Source of the DNA: Candidatus Woesearchaeota archaeon
Lineage (GTDB): Archaea > Nanobdellota > Nanobdellia > Woesearchaeales > SM23-78
Direction of reading: 5' to 3'
Length of the DNA stretch: 23,651 nt
Assembly: GCA_016933095.1 (NCBI GenBank)
Contig: JAFGBP010000058.1
Location: 1 to 23,651 of the forward strand
Positions 7,564 through 13,935 of this stretch are shown here, piece after piece. The notes under the pieces were generated by a model. The model saw only the letters and a program-made list of their open reading frames with translations. It ran no database searches and was not told the DNA's origin. Position numbers and translations under genes: made by a program. The stretch's first letter is position 1; each line of letters begins with the position of its first letter.

Positions 7564-7702
7564 ATGCTTGCATGCCTAAGGACAGCACTCAAAAACGCGA
7601 AGCGTTTTTGTCAATGCGACCGTGGCATTAAAAAATTTCCAATTTTTGAATGGCGCGGGCGTGCTAAGGAACGAACGTTCCTACCCTGTGCGACTGTGGC
7701 AT
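7552..7702 (-). repeat. Three direct copies of the tRNA-Ser 5' end
   Basis: ATGCCAC(A/G)GTCGCA, which is AT plus the first twelve bases of the tRNA, occurs at 7689-7702 and 7615-7628 and again at the genuine 5' end, 7552-7565. Spacings are 74 and 63 bases. The middle copy has one A-to-G change. Only the last continues into a full tRNA body. The outermost copy sits at the correct distance (28 bases) from the TATA box at 7725-7731, and no equally good TATA box lies before the genuine 5' end. Confidence 0.75.
7561..7682. repeat. Cluster of short perfect palindromes in the tRNA leader
   Basis: Four hairpins lie between or against the repeated tRNA 5' ends: GGCATGC-tt-GCATGCC (7561-7576), CAAAAACGC-gaa-GCGTTTTTG (7590-7610), AAAAATT-tcc-AATTTTT (7631-7647) and AGGAACG-aa-CGTTCCT (7667-7682). 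All have 7-9 perfect pairs and 2-3 base loops. Their sequences are unrelated. Confidence 0.65.
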
Positions 7703-7724
7703 ATCCTTTAAGAAACCGCTCTCC

Positions 7725-7731
7725 TTTAAAT
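7725..7731 (-). promoter_or_regulatory. Probable TATA box of the tRNA-Ser transcript
   Basis: ATTTAAA on the minus strand is centred 28 bases before base 1 of the outermost tRNA-like copy (7700), the standard archaeal distance. A transcript from here would carry a structured leader of about 137 bases before the mature tRNA 5' end. Confidence 0.5.
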
Positions 7732-7818
7732 GGATTTCTACATCGGCTGCGAGAATGAGAAAAAAAGAAGAACGAGGAAAGATGAAAGAGTTTGATAAAA
7801 ATAATTTGATGTCAGCGC

Positions 7819-9015
7819 TTATGCTGGCACCTTGAAGACCGGAGGCCTGTTCCTGTCAACAACGACTACGTTGAAGGTCTGGCTCGTCTCGAGCTGTCCG
7901 TCGTTTGCGACGACAGTGACTGTGTACTCGCCAGCGTCCTCGTAGGTCGTCCTGTAGGTTGCGCTGTTCATCCATCCCTTGACAGTGACCTTGACCTTGT
8001 CCCCTTCCCTGTCATAGACGTCGATAGGGAGGTCGATGGTCTCGCCCTCGTAGACGGTTATGTCTGCGATCGTCTTGATGGTAGGCGCAGTGTTCTTCAT
8101 CTTGATGACTACTGTGACTTCCTTCTTCTCGACGAGCTTGCCGTCGGTAGCCACTACGCTGACCGTGTGGGTGCCTGCGTCGCCGATCTGGGTCTTCCAG
8201 GTCCCGTCATCATTGAAAGGCTCTGAGTACGTGACTGATACGCTGTCGCCGTCCGGGTCGCTGACCTGAGGCGAAAGGGTCACGATGTCAGTCTCCATTG
8301 CCGAGACTGAGTCGGACTCTAGATCCACGCTTGGAGCCCTGTTCTTGTTAAGGACTGTTATCTCAATGACCTTTGATGCTTCCTTGTACTTGTTCCTGGC
8401 CTTTATGAGGGTCGTGTACTCGCCTGCATCTTCAAATGTCGTCTGGTAAGTCGCTTCCTTCATGAATCCTGAGAACTCTACTATCGTCTGTTCGCCCTCT
8501 GGGTCGTATATGTTGCAGTTGAGGTTGATCAGGTCTCCCTCATTCACGGTGAGTGACTCTGGGCACTCGATCACAGGCGCCTGCTTTGCCTTGTGTATTA
8601 TGACTGTGACTTCCTCTGTGGTGTTAGCCTTGCCGTCGCTGGCCGTGACCATCACTGAGTACTTGCCTTCATCCCCTTCCTTAGTCTGCCACTTACCGGC
8701 ACCGCTGAAAGGAGGCGTGAAGTAGTAAGTTATGACGTCGTTGTCAGGGTCGACAGCTTCTGGCTTAAGAGTGACCAGGTCGCCTGCTGTCGCTTCGACT
8801 ACGAAGCCGTTCTCAGGCATTGCAGCGTCGTTATCCAACACGACTGTCTCCTCTACAGTTCCATCTGTAGGGCTCTCGATGACTTCTCCAGTCGGCGTGA
8901 TCTGTGCTATCTCCACCGGGAGAAGGGTCTCATTCTGCTCTTGCGGCACCTGCTGGCAGCCTGCAACGAGCATTGCTCCTAGAACGAGCAAAATCAATAA
9001 CGCATCTTTCCTCAT
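7819..9015 (-). CDS. Lipoprotein with four Ig/PKD-like repeats
   Basis: This is a predicted secreted lipoprotein of 398 residues; its role is unknown, probably structural or binding at the cell surface. The signal peptide MRKDALLILLVLGAMLVAGC ends in the lipobox VAGC, and a short acidic linker follows. Four tandem beta-sandwich domains of about 85 residues come next, each with a WK/YxT..DAGxYTVxVxAxDG-like strand and a PDGD- or PEGE-type loop. Repeats 1 and 3 (with the ..PF(S/N).. turn and W(Q/K)T) resemble each other, as do 2 and 4 (GFM/GWM then ATYxTTxEDAGEYTT/V). This suggests duplication of a two-domain unit. GAGGGG precedes the ATG. The gene has its own TATA box and is not tied to the chaperone operon upstream. 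Confidence 0.8.
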   Translation of the reverse strand: MRKDALLILLVLGAMLVAGCQQVPQEQNETLLPVEIAQITPTGEVIESPTDGTVEETVVLDNDAAMPENGFVVEATAGDLVTLKPEAVDPDNDVITYYFTPPFSGAGKWQTKEGDEGKYSVMVTASDGKANTTEEVTVIIHKAKQAPVIECPESLTVNEGDLINLNCNIYDPEGEQTIVEFSGFMKEATYQTTFEDAGEYTTLIKARNKYKEASKVIEITVLNKNRAPSVDLESDSVSAMETDIVTLSPQVSDPDGDSVSVTYSEPFNDDGTWKTQIGDAGTHTVSVVATDGKLVEKKEVTVVIKMKNTAPTIKTIADITVYEGETIDLPIDVYDREGDKVKVTVKGWMNSATYRTTYEDAGEYTVTVVANDGQLETSQTFNVVVVDRNRPPVFKVPA

Positions 9016-9078
9016 TTTGCATAACCCCTCAATTTTCCTTAAAATCTAAGATTTTCTACTGGAATGATATGGGTTCCA

Positions 9079-9088
9079 TATATAAATA
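9079..9088 (-). promoter_or_regulatory. TATA box of the lipoprotein gene
   Basis: TATTTATATA on the minus strand predicts initiation near 9057, about 42 bases before the ATG. Confidence 0.5.
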
Positions 9089-9155
9089 TTTCTATCAGGC
9101 CCATTCTAGAGTAGAGACAAAACAGAGAATTTAAGGCTTAGAAGTCCTATTAAAT

Positions 9156-10274
9156 CTATGACTCTTCCTTCAGCCAAAGGCTTTGAAGCTCCTTCAACAG
9201 CTTCTCCTGCTTCTTGCTGAGCTTTGTAGGCACTTCGACGTTGATGTGCACGAGAAGGTCGCCGTGTCCGAAGCCATGCAGGTGCTTGAGACCCTCGCCC
9301 TTCATCTTAAGGACGTCTCCTGGCTGGGTGCCTGCGGGTATCTTGAGATTTGCCTTACCATCAAGGGTAGGAATCTTTATCTTGTCGCCCAATGCCGCCT
9401 GTGCGAAGTTGATGTCGATCTTCATCAGCAAGTCATCGTCGTCGCGCTCGAACACCTCATGAGGCTCTACGTGTATCAGGATGTACAAGTCTCCTGACGG
9501 GCCTCCGCGGTATCCAGCCTCTCCTTCTCCATTCACCCTGAGACGGGCGTTGTCCATGATGCCGGCAGGGATAGAGACCTCAATGGTCTTGGAAGCCCTG
9601 TTCCTCCCAGTGCCCTGGCACTCGTCGCACACGTCCTTGAAATTCACTCCGTTGCCCTGGCAAGCCCTGCAGCTCGTCGTAGTCTGGAATATGCCGAAAG
9701 GAGTCCTTCTGGTCTCCCGAACCATGCCAGAACCGTGGCATGTCGAGCAATTCTCCTCGCCATGGCCTCCCTTGCCCTCACACTTCTCGCAAACAGAATT
9801 CTTAGTGACCTTGATCTTCTTCTTGAGACCCTTATTGACATCCTCCAAGGTGATGCTCATCTCGTATATCAGGTCGTTTCCGCGGTTGGAGCGAGTTCTT
9901 CTCCTGCGGCTGCCTCCCATTCCGCCCCCTCCGAAGAACGTGTCGAATATGCTGTCGAAATCAAACCCTCCGCCAGAACCGAATCCAGAGAAGTCAAATC
10001 CTGAGAAGTCGCCGGCGCCGAATCCTCCATGCCCTGCGCCGGCACCGCCGTACTTGAAAGCGTCAGCCCCGAACTGGTCGTACTGCTGCCTCTTCTGGTC
10101 ATCACCCAGCACGCTCGCTGCCTCGTTCAACTCCTTGAACTTGTCAGCCGCGTTCGGGTCATCCTTGTTCAGGTCAGGGTGGTACTTCTTTGCAAGCCTC
10201 TTATAGGCGGACTTGATCTCCTCCTTAGAAGCGCTCTTCTCCACGCCAAGGACCTTATAATAGTCTTTCTCCAT
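9156..10274 (-). CDS. dnaJ: Chaperone DnaJ (Hsp40)
   Basis: DnaJ delivers unfolded clients to DnaK and stimulates its ATPase. The protein has the full type I architecture: a J domain (about 2-68) with HPD at 32-34, a Gly/Phe-rich linker, four zinc-finger repeats (CEKCEGKG, CSTCHGSG, CRACQGNG, CDECQGTG) and the two C-terminal beta domains with GDLLVHINVEVP. The ATG at 10274 gives the standard DnaJ N-terminus MEKDYYKVLG. An in-frame TTG at 10298 would lie too close to the TATA box at 10301-10309 to be used, so the mRNA is nearly leaderless. It is the last gene of the hsp20-grpE-dnaK series and can be transcribed separately. Confidence 0.96.
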   Translation of the reverse strand: MEKDYYKVLGVEKSASKEEIKSAYKRLAKKYHPDLNKDDPNAADKFKELNEAASVLGDDQKRQQYDQFGADAFKYGGAGAGHGGFGAGDFSGFDFSGFGSGGGFDFDSIFDTFFGGGGMGGSRRRRTRSNRGNDLIYEMSITLEDVNKGLKKKIKVTKNSVCEKCEGKGGHGEENCSTCHGSGMVRETRRTPFGIFQTTTSCRACQGNGVNFKDVCDECQGTGRNRASKTIEVSIPAGIMDNARLRVNGEGEAGYRGGPSGDLYILIHVEPHEVFERDDDDLLMKIDINFAQAALGDKIKIPTLDGKANLKIPAGTQPGDVLKMKGEGLKHLHGFGHGDLLVHINVEVPTKLSKKQEKLLKELQSLWLKEES

Positions 10275-10300
10275 CTTTCCTATCAAGCCAACGGACAATG

Positions 10301-10309
10301 ATTATAAAT
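10301..10309 (-). promoter_or_regulatory. TATA box of dnaJ
   Basis: ATTTATAAT on the minus strand is centred about 31 bases before the ATG at 10274 and predicts a leader of roughly five bases. Confidence 0.55.
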
Positions 10310-10372
10310 CTTCCTCTTTTATGAGCATGAATAAAAAGTATGCAAAGAATATGTGGTGACTTGCGTCATCAA

Positions 10373-10519
10373 CTAGATCCTGTAATGGCCTCCTGGGCTT
10401 GAATTGCAGCCGCCCCCGCATCGCGAGGCAGACATTCCTGAGTCATATATCGCGATGTAGGATGACGGCGTCCTTCTAGCATAATCCGAAAGCCTTGCTG
10501 ATAACGGTTCGTAGCTCAT
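10373..10519 (-). CDS. Small 48-residue ORF between dnaK and dnaJ
   Basis: The ORF begins ATG at 10517-10519, five bases after the dnaK stop, and ends at TAG (10373-10375). Its ribosome site GTGATC overlaps the dnaK stop codon and is three bases from the ATG, the same spacing as at endoQ. The peptide starts MSYEPLSARLSDYARRTPSS, continues through YIAIYDSG, contains a Cys-Gly3-Cys pair (RCGGGCN) and ends SSPGGHYRI. There is no signal peptide or membrane helix. The Cys pair with a nearby His could bind metal or act as a redox pair. Position suggests translational coupling to dnaK. The same DNA contains CATCGCGA (10419-10426) and TCGCGATG (10450-10457), so a structured RNA is an alternative. Confidence 0.45.
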   Translation of the reverse strand: MSYEPLSARLSDYARRTPSSYIAIYDSGMSASRCGGGCNSSPGGHYRI

Positions 10520-10524
10520 AGGGA

Positions 10525-12423
10525 TCACTTCTTCTTCTCGTCGTCCTTGACTTCCTCGAACTCTGCGTCGACGACCTTCTCCTTACCCTTCTTTCCATGG
10601 GAATGGGCTTCTGGCTCCTCGCCAGCCTCTCCCCCCGGAGATCCGCCTGCAGAGCCTTGGGCCTTTGCCTGTGCCTCGGCAGCCTTCTTGTAGAGCTCAG
10701 TCGACAAGTCCTGGATCTTCTTGTTGATCTCATCATACTTCGCCTTGATGGCAGAGGTATCCTTCTTTTCGGGTTCCAAGAGCTTCTTCAGCGCCTCAAT
10801 CTCCTTCTTGACAGCCTCGACCTCCTTGGCATCGACTTTGCCCTCAAAGTCCTTGAAGAGCTTGTCGCTCGTGTAGACAAGAGTGTCTGCAGAGTTGATT
10901 ATCTCAGCCTCCTCACGCCTCTTCTTGTCATCCTCAGCGAACTTCTCAGCGTCCTTAGCCATCTTCTCCACGTCATCCTTTGACAGGTTTGTGGAGGCAG
11001 TTATCTTTATGCTGGTCTCCTTGCCGGTTCCGAGGTCCTTTGCATGCACGTGCACGATGCCGTTAGCGTCGATATCAAAAGTGACTTCTACCTGAGGCAC
11101 TCCTCTCGGCGCAGGCGGCAATCCCATGAGATCGAACTGGCCGAGCAGCTTGTTGTCAGCAGCCATGCTCCTCTCACCCTGGAAGACTCTGATAGTGACC
11201 GCGGTCTGGTTGTCAGCAGCAGTCGAGAACACCTGGCTCTTCTTCGTAGGGATAGTAGTGTTCCTCTCGATGAGCTTGGTGAATACTCCGCCGAGAGTCT
11301 CGATTCCAAGGCTTAGCGGAGTCACATCCAAGAGCAGGACGTCCTTGACCTCGCCGGCCAGGATTCCTCCCTGAATAGCAGCCCCAAGAGCCACAGCCTC
11401 GTCAGGGTTGACAGACTTGTCACCATCGCGGCCGGCAATGCTCTTCACAAGCGCCTGCACAGAAGGTATCCTTGTGCTTCCGCCTACAAGGATGACCTTG
11501 TTGATCTTGTCACTCGTGATCTTCGCATCCTTCATCGCGAGCTGGGTCGGCACCTTCAGCTTCTCCAAGATATCTGATATCATGCTCTCGAACTTAGCCC
11601 TTGAAAGCTCAATGTTCAAGTGCTTAGGACCTGCCTGGTCAGCAGTGATGAACGGCAGGTTGACAGTCGTCTTGAGCTTTGAAGATAGCTCAATCTTGGC
11701 CTTTTCAGCAGCCTCTTTTAATCTTTGATGGCTTACCTTGTCATTCCTAAGGTCGATGCCATCGCTCTTCTTGAACTCATCAGCCATCCAGTCGACGAGG
11801 ATCTTGTCGATGTCGTCTCCCCCCAGGTGGTTGTCTCCGTTGGTCGCCTTGACCTCGAAGACACCATCGCCGAGTTCGAGAATAGAAACGTCGAACGTAC
11901 CGCCGCCGAAATCGAACACCATGATCGTGTGCGCATCAGTCCTGTCAAGCCCATACGCAAGGCTCGCCGCCGTCGGTTCGTTAATGATTCGGACTACGTC
12001 AAGGCCCGCGATCTTGCCGGCATCCTTGGTCGCCTGCCTCTGCGCGTCCTCGAAATAAGCAGGGACCGTAATGACAGCCTTCTCGACCTTCTGGCCCAGG
12101 AAAGCCTCAGCATCAGCCTTCAGCTTCTGCAATATCATCGCGCTGATCTCCTGAGGGGCGTACTCCTTATCCCAGATCTTAACCTTGTGATCCTCACCCA
12201 TGTGCCTCTTGATGGAGTAGACTGTGTGCTCAGGGTTTGAGATCGCCTGGTTCCTGGCCAAGCGGCCTACAAGCCTCTCTCCCTCCCGCGTCATAGAGAC
12301 CACGCTAGGCGTAGTCCTCTCTCCCTCGCTAGAAGGGATGATAACTGGCTTTCCCCCCTCAAGGACAGCCACGGCGCTGAACGTTGTACCAAGATCAATT
12401 CCTATAATTTTTTCCTTTGCCAT
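10525..12423 (-). CDS. dnaK: Chaperone DnaK (Hsp70)
   Basis: This is a 632-residue ATP-dependent chaperone of bacterial type. The nucleotide-binding domain shows GIDLGTTFSAVAV at the start, the phosphate loop DFGGGTFDVSILELGDG, the VPAYFEDAQRQAT segment and VGGSTRIPSVQ. The interdomain linker is DVLLLDVTPLSLG. The substrate domain carries the ERNTTIPTKKSQ and VFQGER segments. A helical lid and a Gly/Ala-rich tail end in KVVDAEFEEVKDD, the bacterial C-terminal signature, and not in the eukaryotic EEVD. AAGGAGGTT, lying over the grpE stop, is the ribosome site for the ATG at 12423. GrpE is 14 bases upstream and the 48-residue ORF 5 bases downstream, so co-transcription is likely. Confidence 0.98.
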   Translation of the reverse strand: MAKEKIIGIDLGTTFSAVAVLEGGKPVIIPSSEGERTTPSVVSMTREGERLVGRLARNQAISNPEHTVYSIKRHMGEDHKVKIWDKEYAPQEISAMILQKLKADAEAFLGQKVEKAVITVPAYFEDAQRQATKDAGKIAGLDVVRIINEPTAASLAYGLDRTDAHTIMVFDFGGGTFDVSILELGDGVFEVKATNGDNHLGGDDIDKILVDWMADEFKKSDGIDLRNDKVSHQRLKEAAEKAKIELSSKLKTTVNLPFITADQAGPKHLNIELSRAKFESMISDILEKLKVPTQLAMKDAKITSDKINKVILVGGSTRIPSVQALVKSIAGRDGDKSVNPDEAVALGAAIQGGILAGEVKDVLLLDVTPLSLGIETLGGVFTKLIERNTTIPTKKSQVFSTAADNQTAVTIRVFQGERSMAADNKLLGQFDLMGLPPAPRGVPQVEVTFDIDANGIVHVHAKDLGTGKETSIKITASTNLSKDDVEKMAKDAEKFAEDDKKRREEAEIINSADTLVYTSDKLFKDFEGKVDAKEVEAVKKEIEALKKLLEPEKKDTSAIKAKYDEINKKIQDLSTELYKKAAEAQAKAQGSAGGSPGGEAGEEPEAHSHGKKGKEKVVDAEFEEVKDDEKKK

Positions 12424-12437
12424 ATTGCATAACCTCC

Positions 12438-13178
12438 TTATTGGGCGTTATCCTTAGATTCCTCTTTGTTCCCATTCACTTTATCATCTTCAATATTTTG
12501 TTTCTTCATTTTATCAGGCGCCGCCTGGCCGGATTTATCATCCAGATCCGGCGGCGTAAGATCATTATCGCTATGATTGCCATTATCATCTGATTCATCA
12601 GGGCTTGCGTCTTTGACAGGCTCTCCTGAAGGAGGTGCGCCCTCCCCTTTTCCCTTGGAGATCTTGACTTTTGAATGCCTGAGCACCTTGTCGCTGAACA
12701 AGTAGCCCTTCTGGAGCTCCTCTATTATCATATCCTTTGGCAGGTCGGATGCTTCCGCAATCAATGCCTCGTGCAGCCTCGGGTCAAACTTCTGGCCCTT
12801 GCAATCTATAGGCTTTAGGCCGTTCTCTTCCAGCGTGTCAGACAGCTGGGAGAAAATCAGCTTGACTCCCTTGTGGAACTCATCATCGGCGTCGTGATGC
12901 GCAAGTGCAAGCCCGAAATTATCAAGGATAGGAAGAAGACTCTTGATGAGGCTCTCGTTGGCGTGCTTGACAAAGCTTGCGTTCTCGCGATCACAACGCT
13001 TCCTATAATTCTCAAATTCAGCCTGCAAACGCTGAAGCGTGTCTTTCAGTTCGTCGGCCTCTTTGAGCAGCTTCTCAGTGTCTTGTTTATGATCATGCTT
13101 CGGATGCTTCTTATCCGCATCCTTCTTCTGCGCGTTGTCCTTGTGCGCGGGTCCTTTCTGGTCTTCCTTTGCTGTCAT
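12438..13178 (-). CDS. grpE: Nucleotide exchange factor GrpE with a long disordered tail
   Basis: GrpE releases ADP from DnaK. Residues about 1-40 are charged and disordered. The long coiled-coil helix runs from TEKLLKEADELKDTLQRLQAEFENYRKRCDRE. The core includes SLLPILDNFGLAL, KGVKLIFSQLSDTLEENGLKPI and the beta domain with GQKFDPRLHEAL and LQKGYLFSDKVLRHSKVKISKG, all typical of GrpE. The protein extends about 70 residues beyond the normal end in a Ser/Asp/Asn/Lys-rich tail (about 177-246) of low complexity, unusual for the family. GGAGGA precedes the ATG. It is the first gene of the grpE-dnaK pair and has a TATA box at 13222-13229. No hrcA-like gene accompanies it. Confidence 0.94.
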   Translation of the reverse strand: MTAKEDQKGPAHKDNAQKKDADKKHPKHDHKQDTEKLLKEADELKDTLQRLQAEFENYRKRCDRENASFVKHANESLIKSLLPILDNFGLALAHHDADDEFHKGVKLIFSQLSDTLEENGLKPIDCKGQKFDPRLHEALIAEASDLPKDMIIEELQKGYLFSDKVLRHSKVKISKGKGEGAPPSGEPVKDASPDESDDNGNHSDNDLTPPDLDDKSGQAAPDKMKKQNIEDDKVNGNKEESKDNAQ

Positions 13179-13221
13179 CTCTTATCCTCCGATGGTTGAA
13201 AAAATAAAAGAATATGAAAAA

Positions 13222-13229
13222 TTATAAAA
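13222..13229 (-). promoter_or_regulatory. TATA box of the grpE-dnaK operon
   Basis: TTTTATAA on the minus strand predicts a start near 13199 and a leader of about 20 bases with GGAGGA. A lone TCAACC in this leader resembles the hsp20 operator half-site only weakly. Confidence 0.45.
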
Positions 13230-13234
13230 GAATT

Positions 13235-13732
13235 TTATTTGACCTCGACCTCTATCTTCTTCGGCTGATAGAACGGGAGGTTTATGGTGAGGACTTTGTT
13301 CTCATACTTGGCTTTTATACCATTCCTGTCCACGCCCGGAAGATAGCTCTCAAAAGCCGAATGCCTTACTTCATCCTGGCTTTTGATCCGGCTTGATACA
13401 AGCAGGGTGTTCCTGCCATAATCAATCCTTAACTCTTCTGGTTTCATCTTCTCAGATAATGGGAATGATACGACGTAGCTGTCGGCTTTCTTCTCGATAT
13501 TCACCTTGTCGATATCAAAGGCAGGCTCGATTCTCTTTTCCAATCCACCATAGAACCTTGGCATTGCCGTGCCGAAGAAGCTTTGGCTCATCTCGTCCAT
13601 GAATTCATCCATTCTTCGGAAGACATCGTATACTGTGACATCCCTTCCTTTCTGTGTCAGTGATTCCTGTGATTGGGTCGTCGGCGCTGCTGGCGCGTCT
13701 TTGGTTTCCTTCTCGTTTTTTTCTCCTGCCAT
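13235..13732 (-). CDS. hsp20: Small heat-shock protein, Hsp20 family
   Basis: The protein is an ATP-independent holdase of 165 residues. A disordered, charged N-terminus (MAGEKNEKETKDAP) precedes an amphipathic segment (YDVFRRMDEFMDEMSQSFFG). The alpha-crystallin domain follows from about IEPAFDIDKVNIEKKADSY to IKAKYENKVLTINLP. The usual Gly in the A-x-x-x-N-G-V-L signature is Lys here. IEV near the C-terminus fits the I-x-I/V oligomerisation motif. The ATG at 13732 is chosen because GAGGTGAT lies seven bases before it. An in-frame upstream start (13789) would fall at the predicted transcription start. The gene precedes grpE by about 57 bases, each with its own TATA box. A candidate repressor site covers its start point. 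Confidence 0.92.
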   Translation of the reverse strand: MAGEKNEKETKDAPAAPTTQSQESLTQKGRDVTVYDVFRRMDEFMDEMSQSFFGTAMPRFYGGLEKRIEPAFDIDKVNIEKKADSYVVSFPLSEKMKPEELRIDYGRNTLLVSSRIKSQDEVRHSAFESYLPGVDRNGIKAKYENKVLTINLPFYQPKKIEVEVK

Positions 13733-13772
13733 TTCCAAATCACCTCTTTGGTTTATATTGGCCTCACTCTCT

Positions 13773-13798
13773 CGTTGACTTAAAATCAACGACGTTGA
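13773..13798. promoter_or_regulatory. Candidate operator of hsp20: three CGTTGA half-sites
   Basis: CGTTGA (13773-13778), TCAACG (13786-13791) and CGTTGA (13793-13798) form two overlapping inverted repeats, with spacers of seven bases and one base. The site lies 20-45 bases downstream of the TATA box, spanning the predicted transcription start. Archaeal heat-shock repressors such as Phr block RNA polymerase recruitment there. The binding protein is not known. Confidence 0.4.
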
Positions 13799-13817
13799 GG
13801 TTGGTTAGAACGAACTT

Positions 13818-13828
13818 ATTTATATATT
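13818..13828 (-). promoter_or_regulatory. TATA box of hsp20
   Basis: AATATATAAAT-type sequence on the minus strand predicts initiation near 13797 and a leader of about 65 bases, long compared with other genes here and holding the CGTTGA sites. Confidence 0.5.
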
Positions 13829-13863
13829 TTGCGGATTTGACCTCCCAGAAGACAAAGAAAAAG

Positions 13864-13905
13864 CAAAAGAATCTAAAGAATAGTAAAGAATAGATATAAA
13901 GAATA
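13864..13905 (-). terminator. T-rich tract with four TTCTTTA-like units after ampS
   Basis: On the minus strand the sequence just beyond the aminopeptidase gene repeats ATTCTTT four times at spacings of 9-13 bases. Archaeal RNA polymerase terminates at T-rich stretches, so this may serve as the terminator before the hsp20 promoter. Confidence 0.4.
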
Positions 13906-13935
13906 TATATGAAGATAACCGCCGAATCTCACTCT

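Noticed and set aside
7357..7758. 133-codon open frame on + across the tRNA-Ser region
   Set aside because: It overlaps the tRNA and its hairpins, has repeat-driven composition and no ribosome site; the tRNA explains the DNA.
9481..10206. 241-codon + strand frame opposite dnaJ
   Set aside because: dnaJ is unambiguous on the other strand; the frame is Pro/Ser-rich shadow sequence.
10419..10457. Structured or C/D-box RNA between dnaK and dnaJ
   Set aside because: An 8-bp inverted repeat is present and a box C-like sequence lies nearby, but no correctly spaced box D was found; the small ORF explains the region better.
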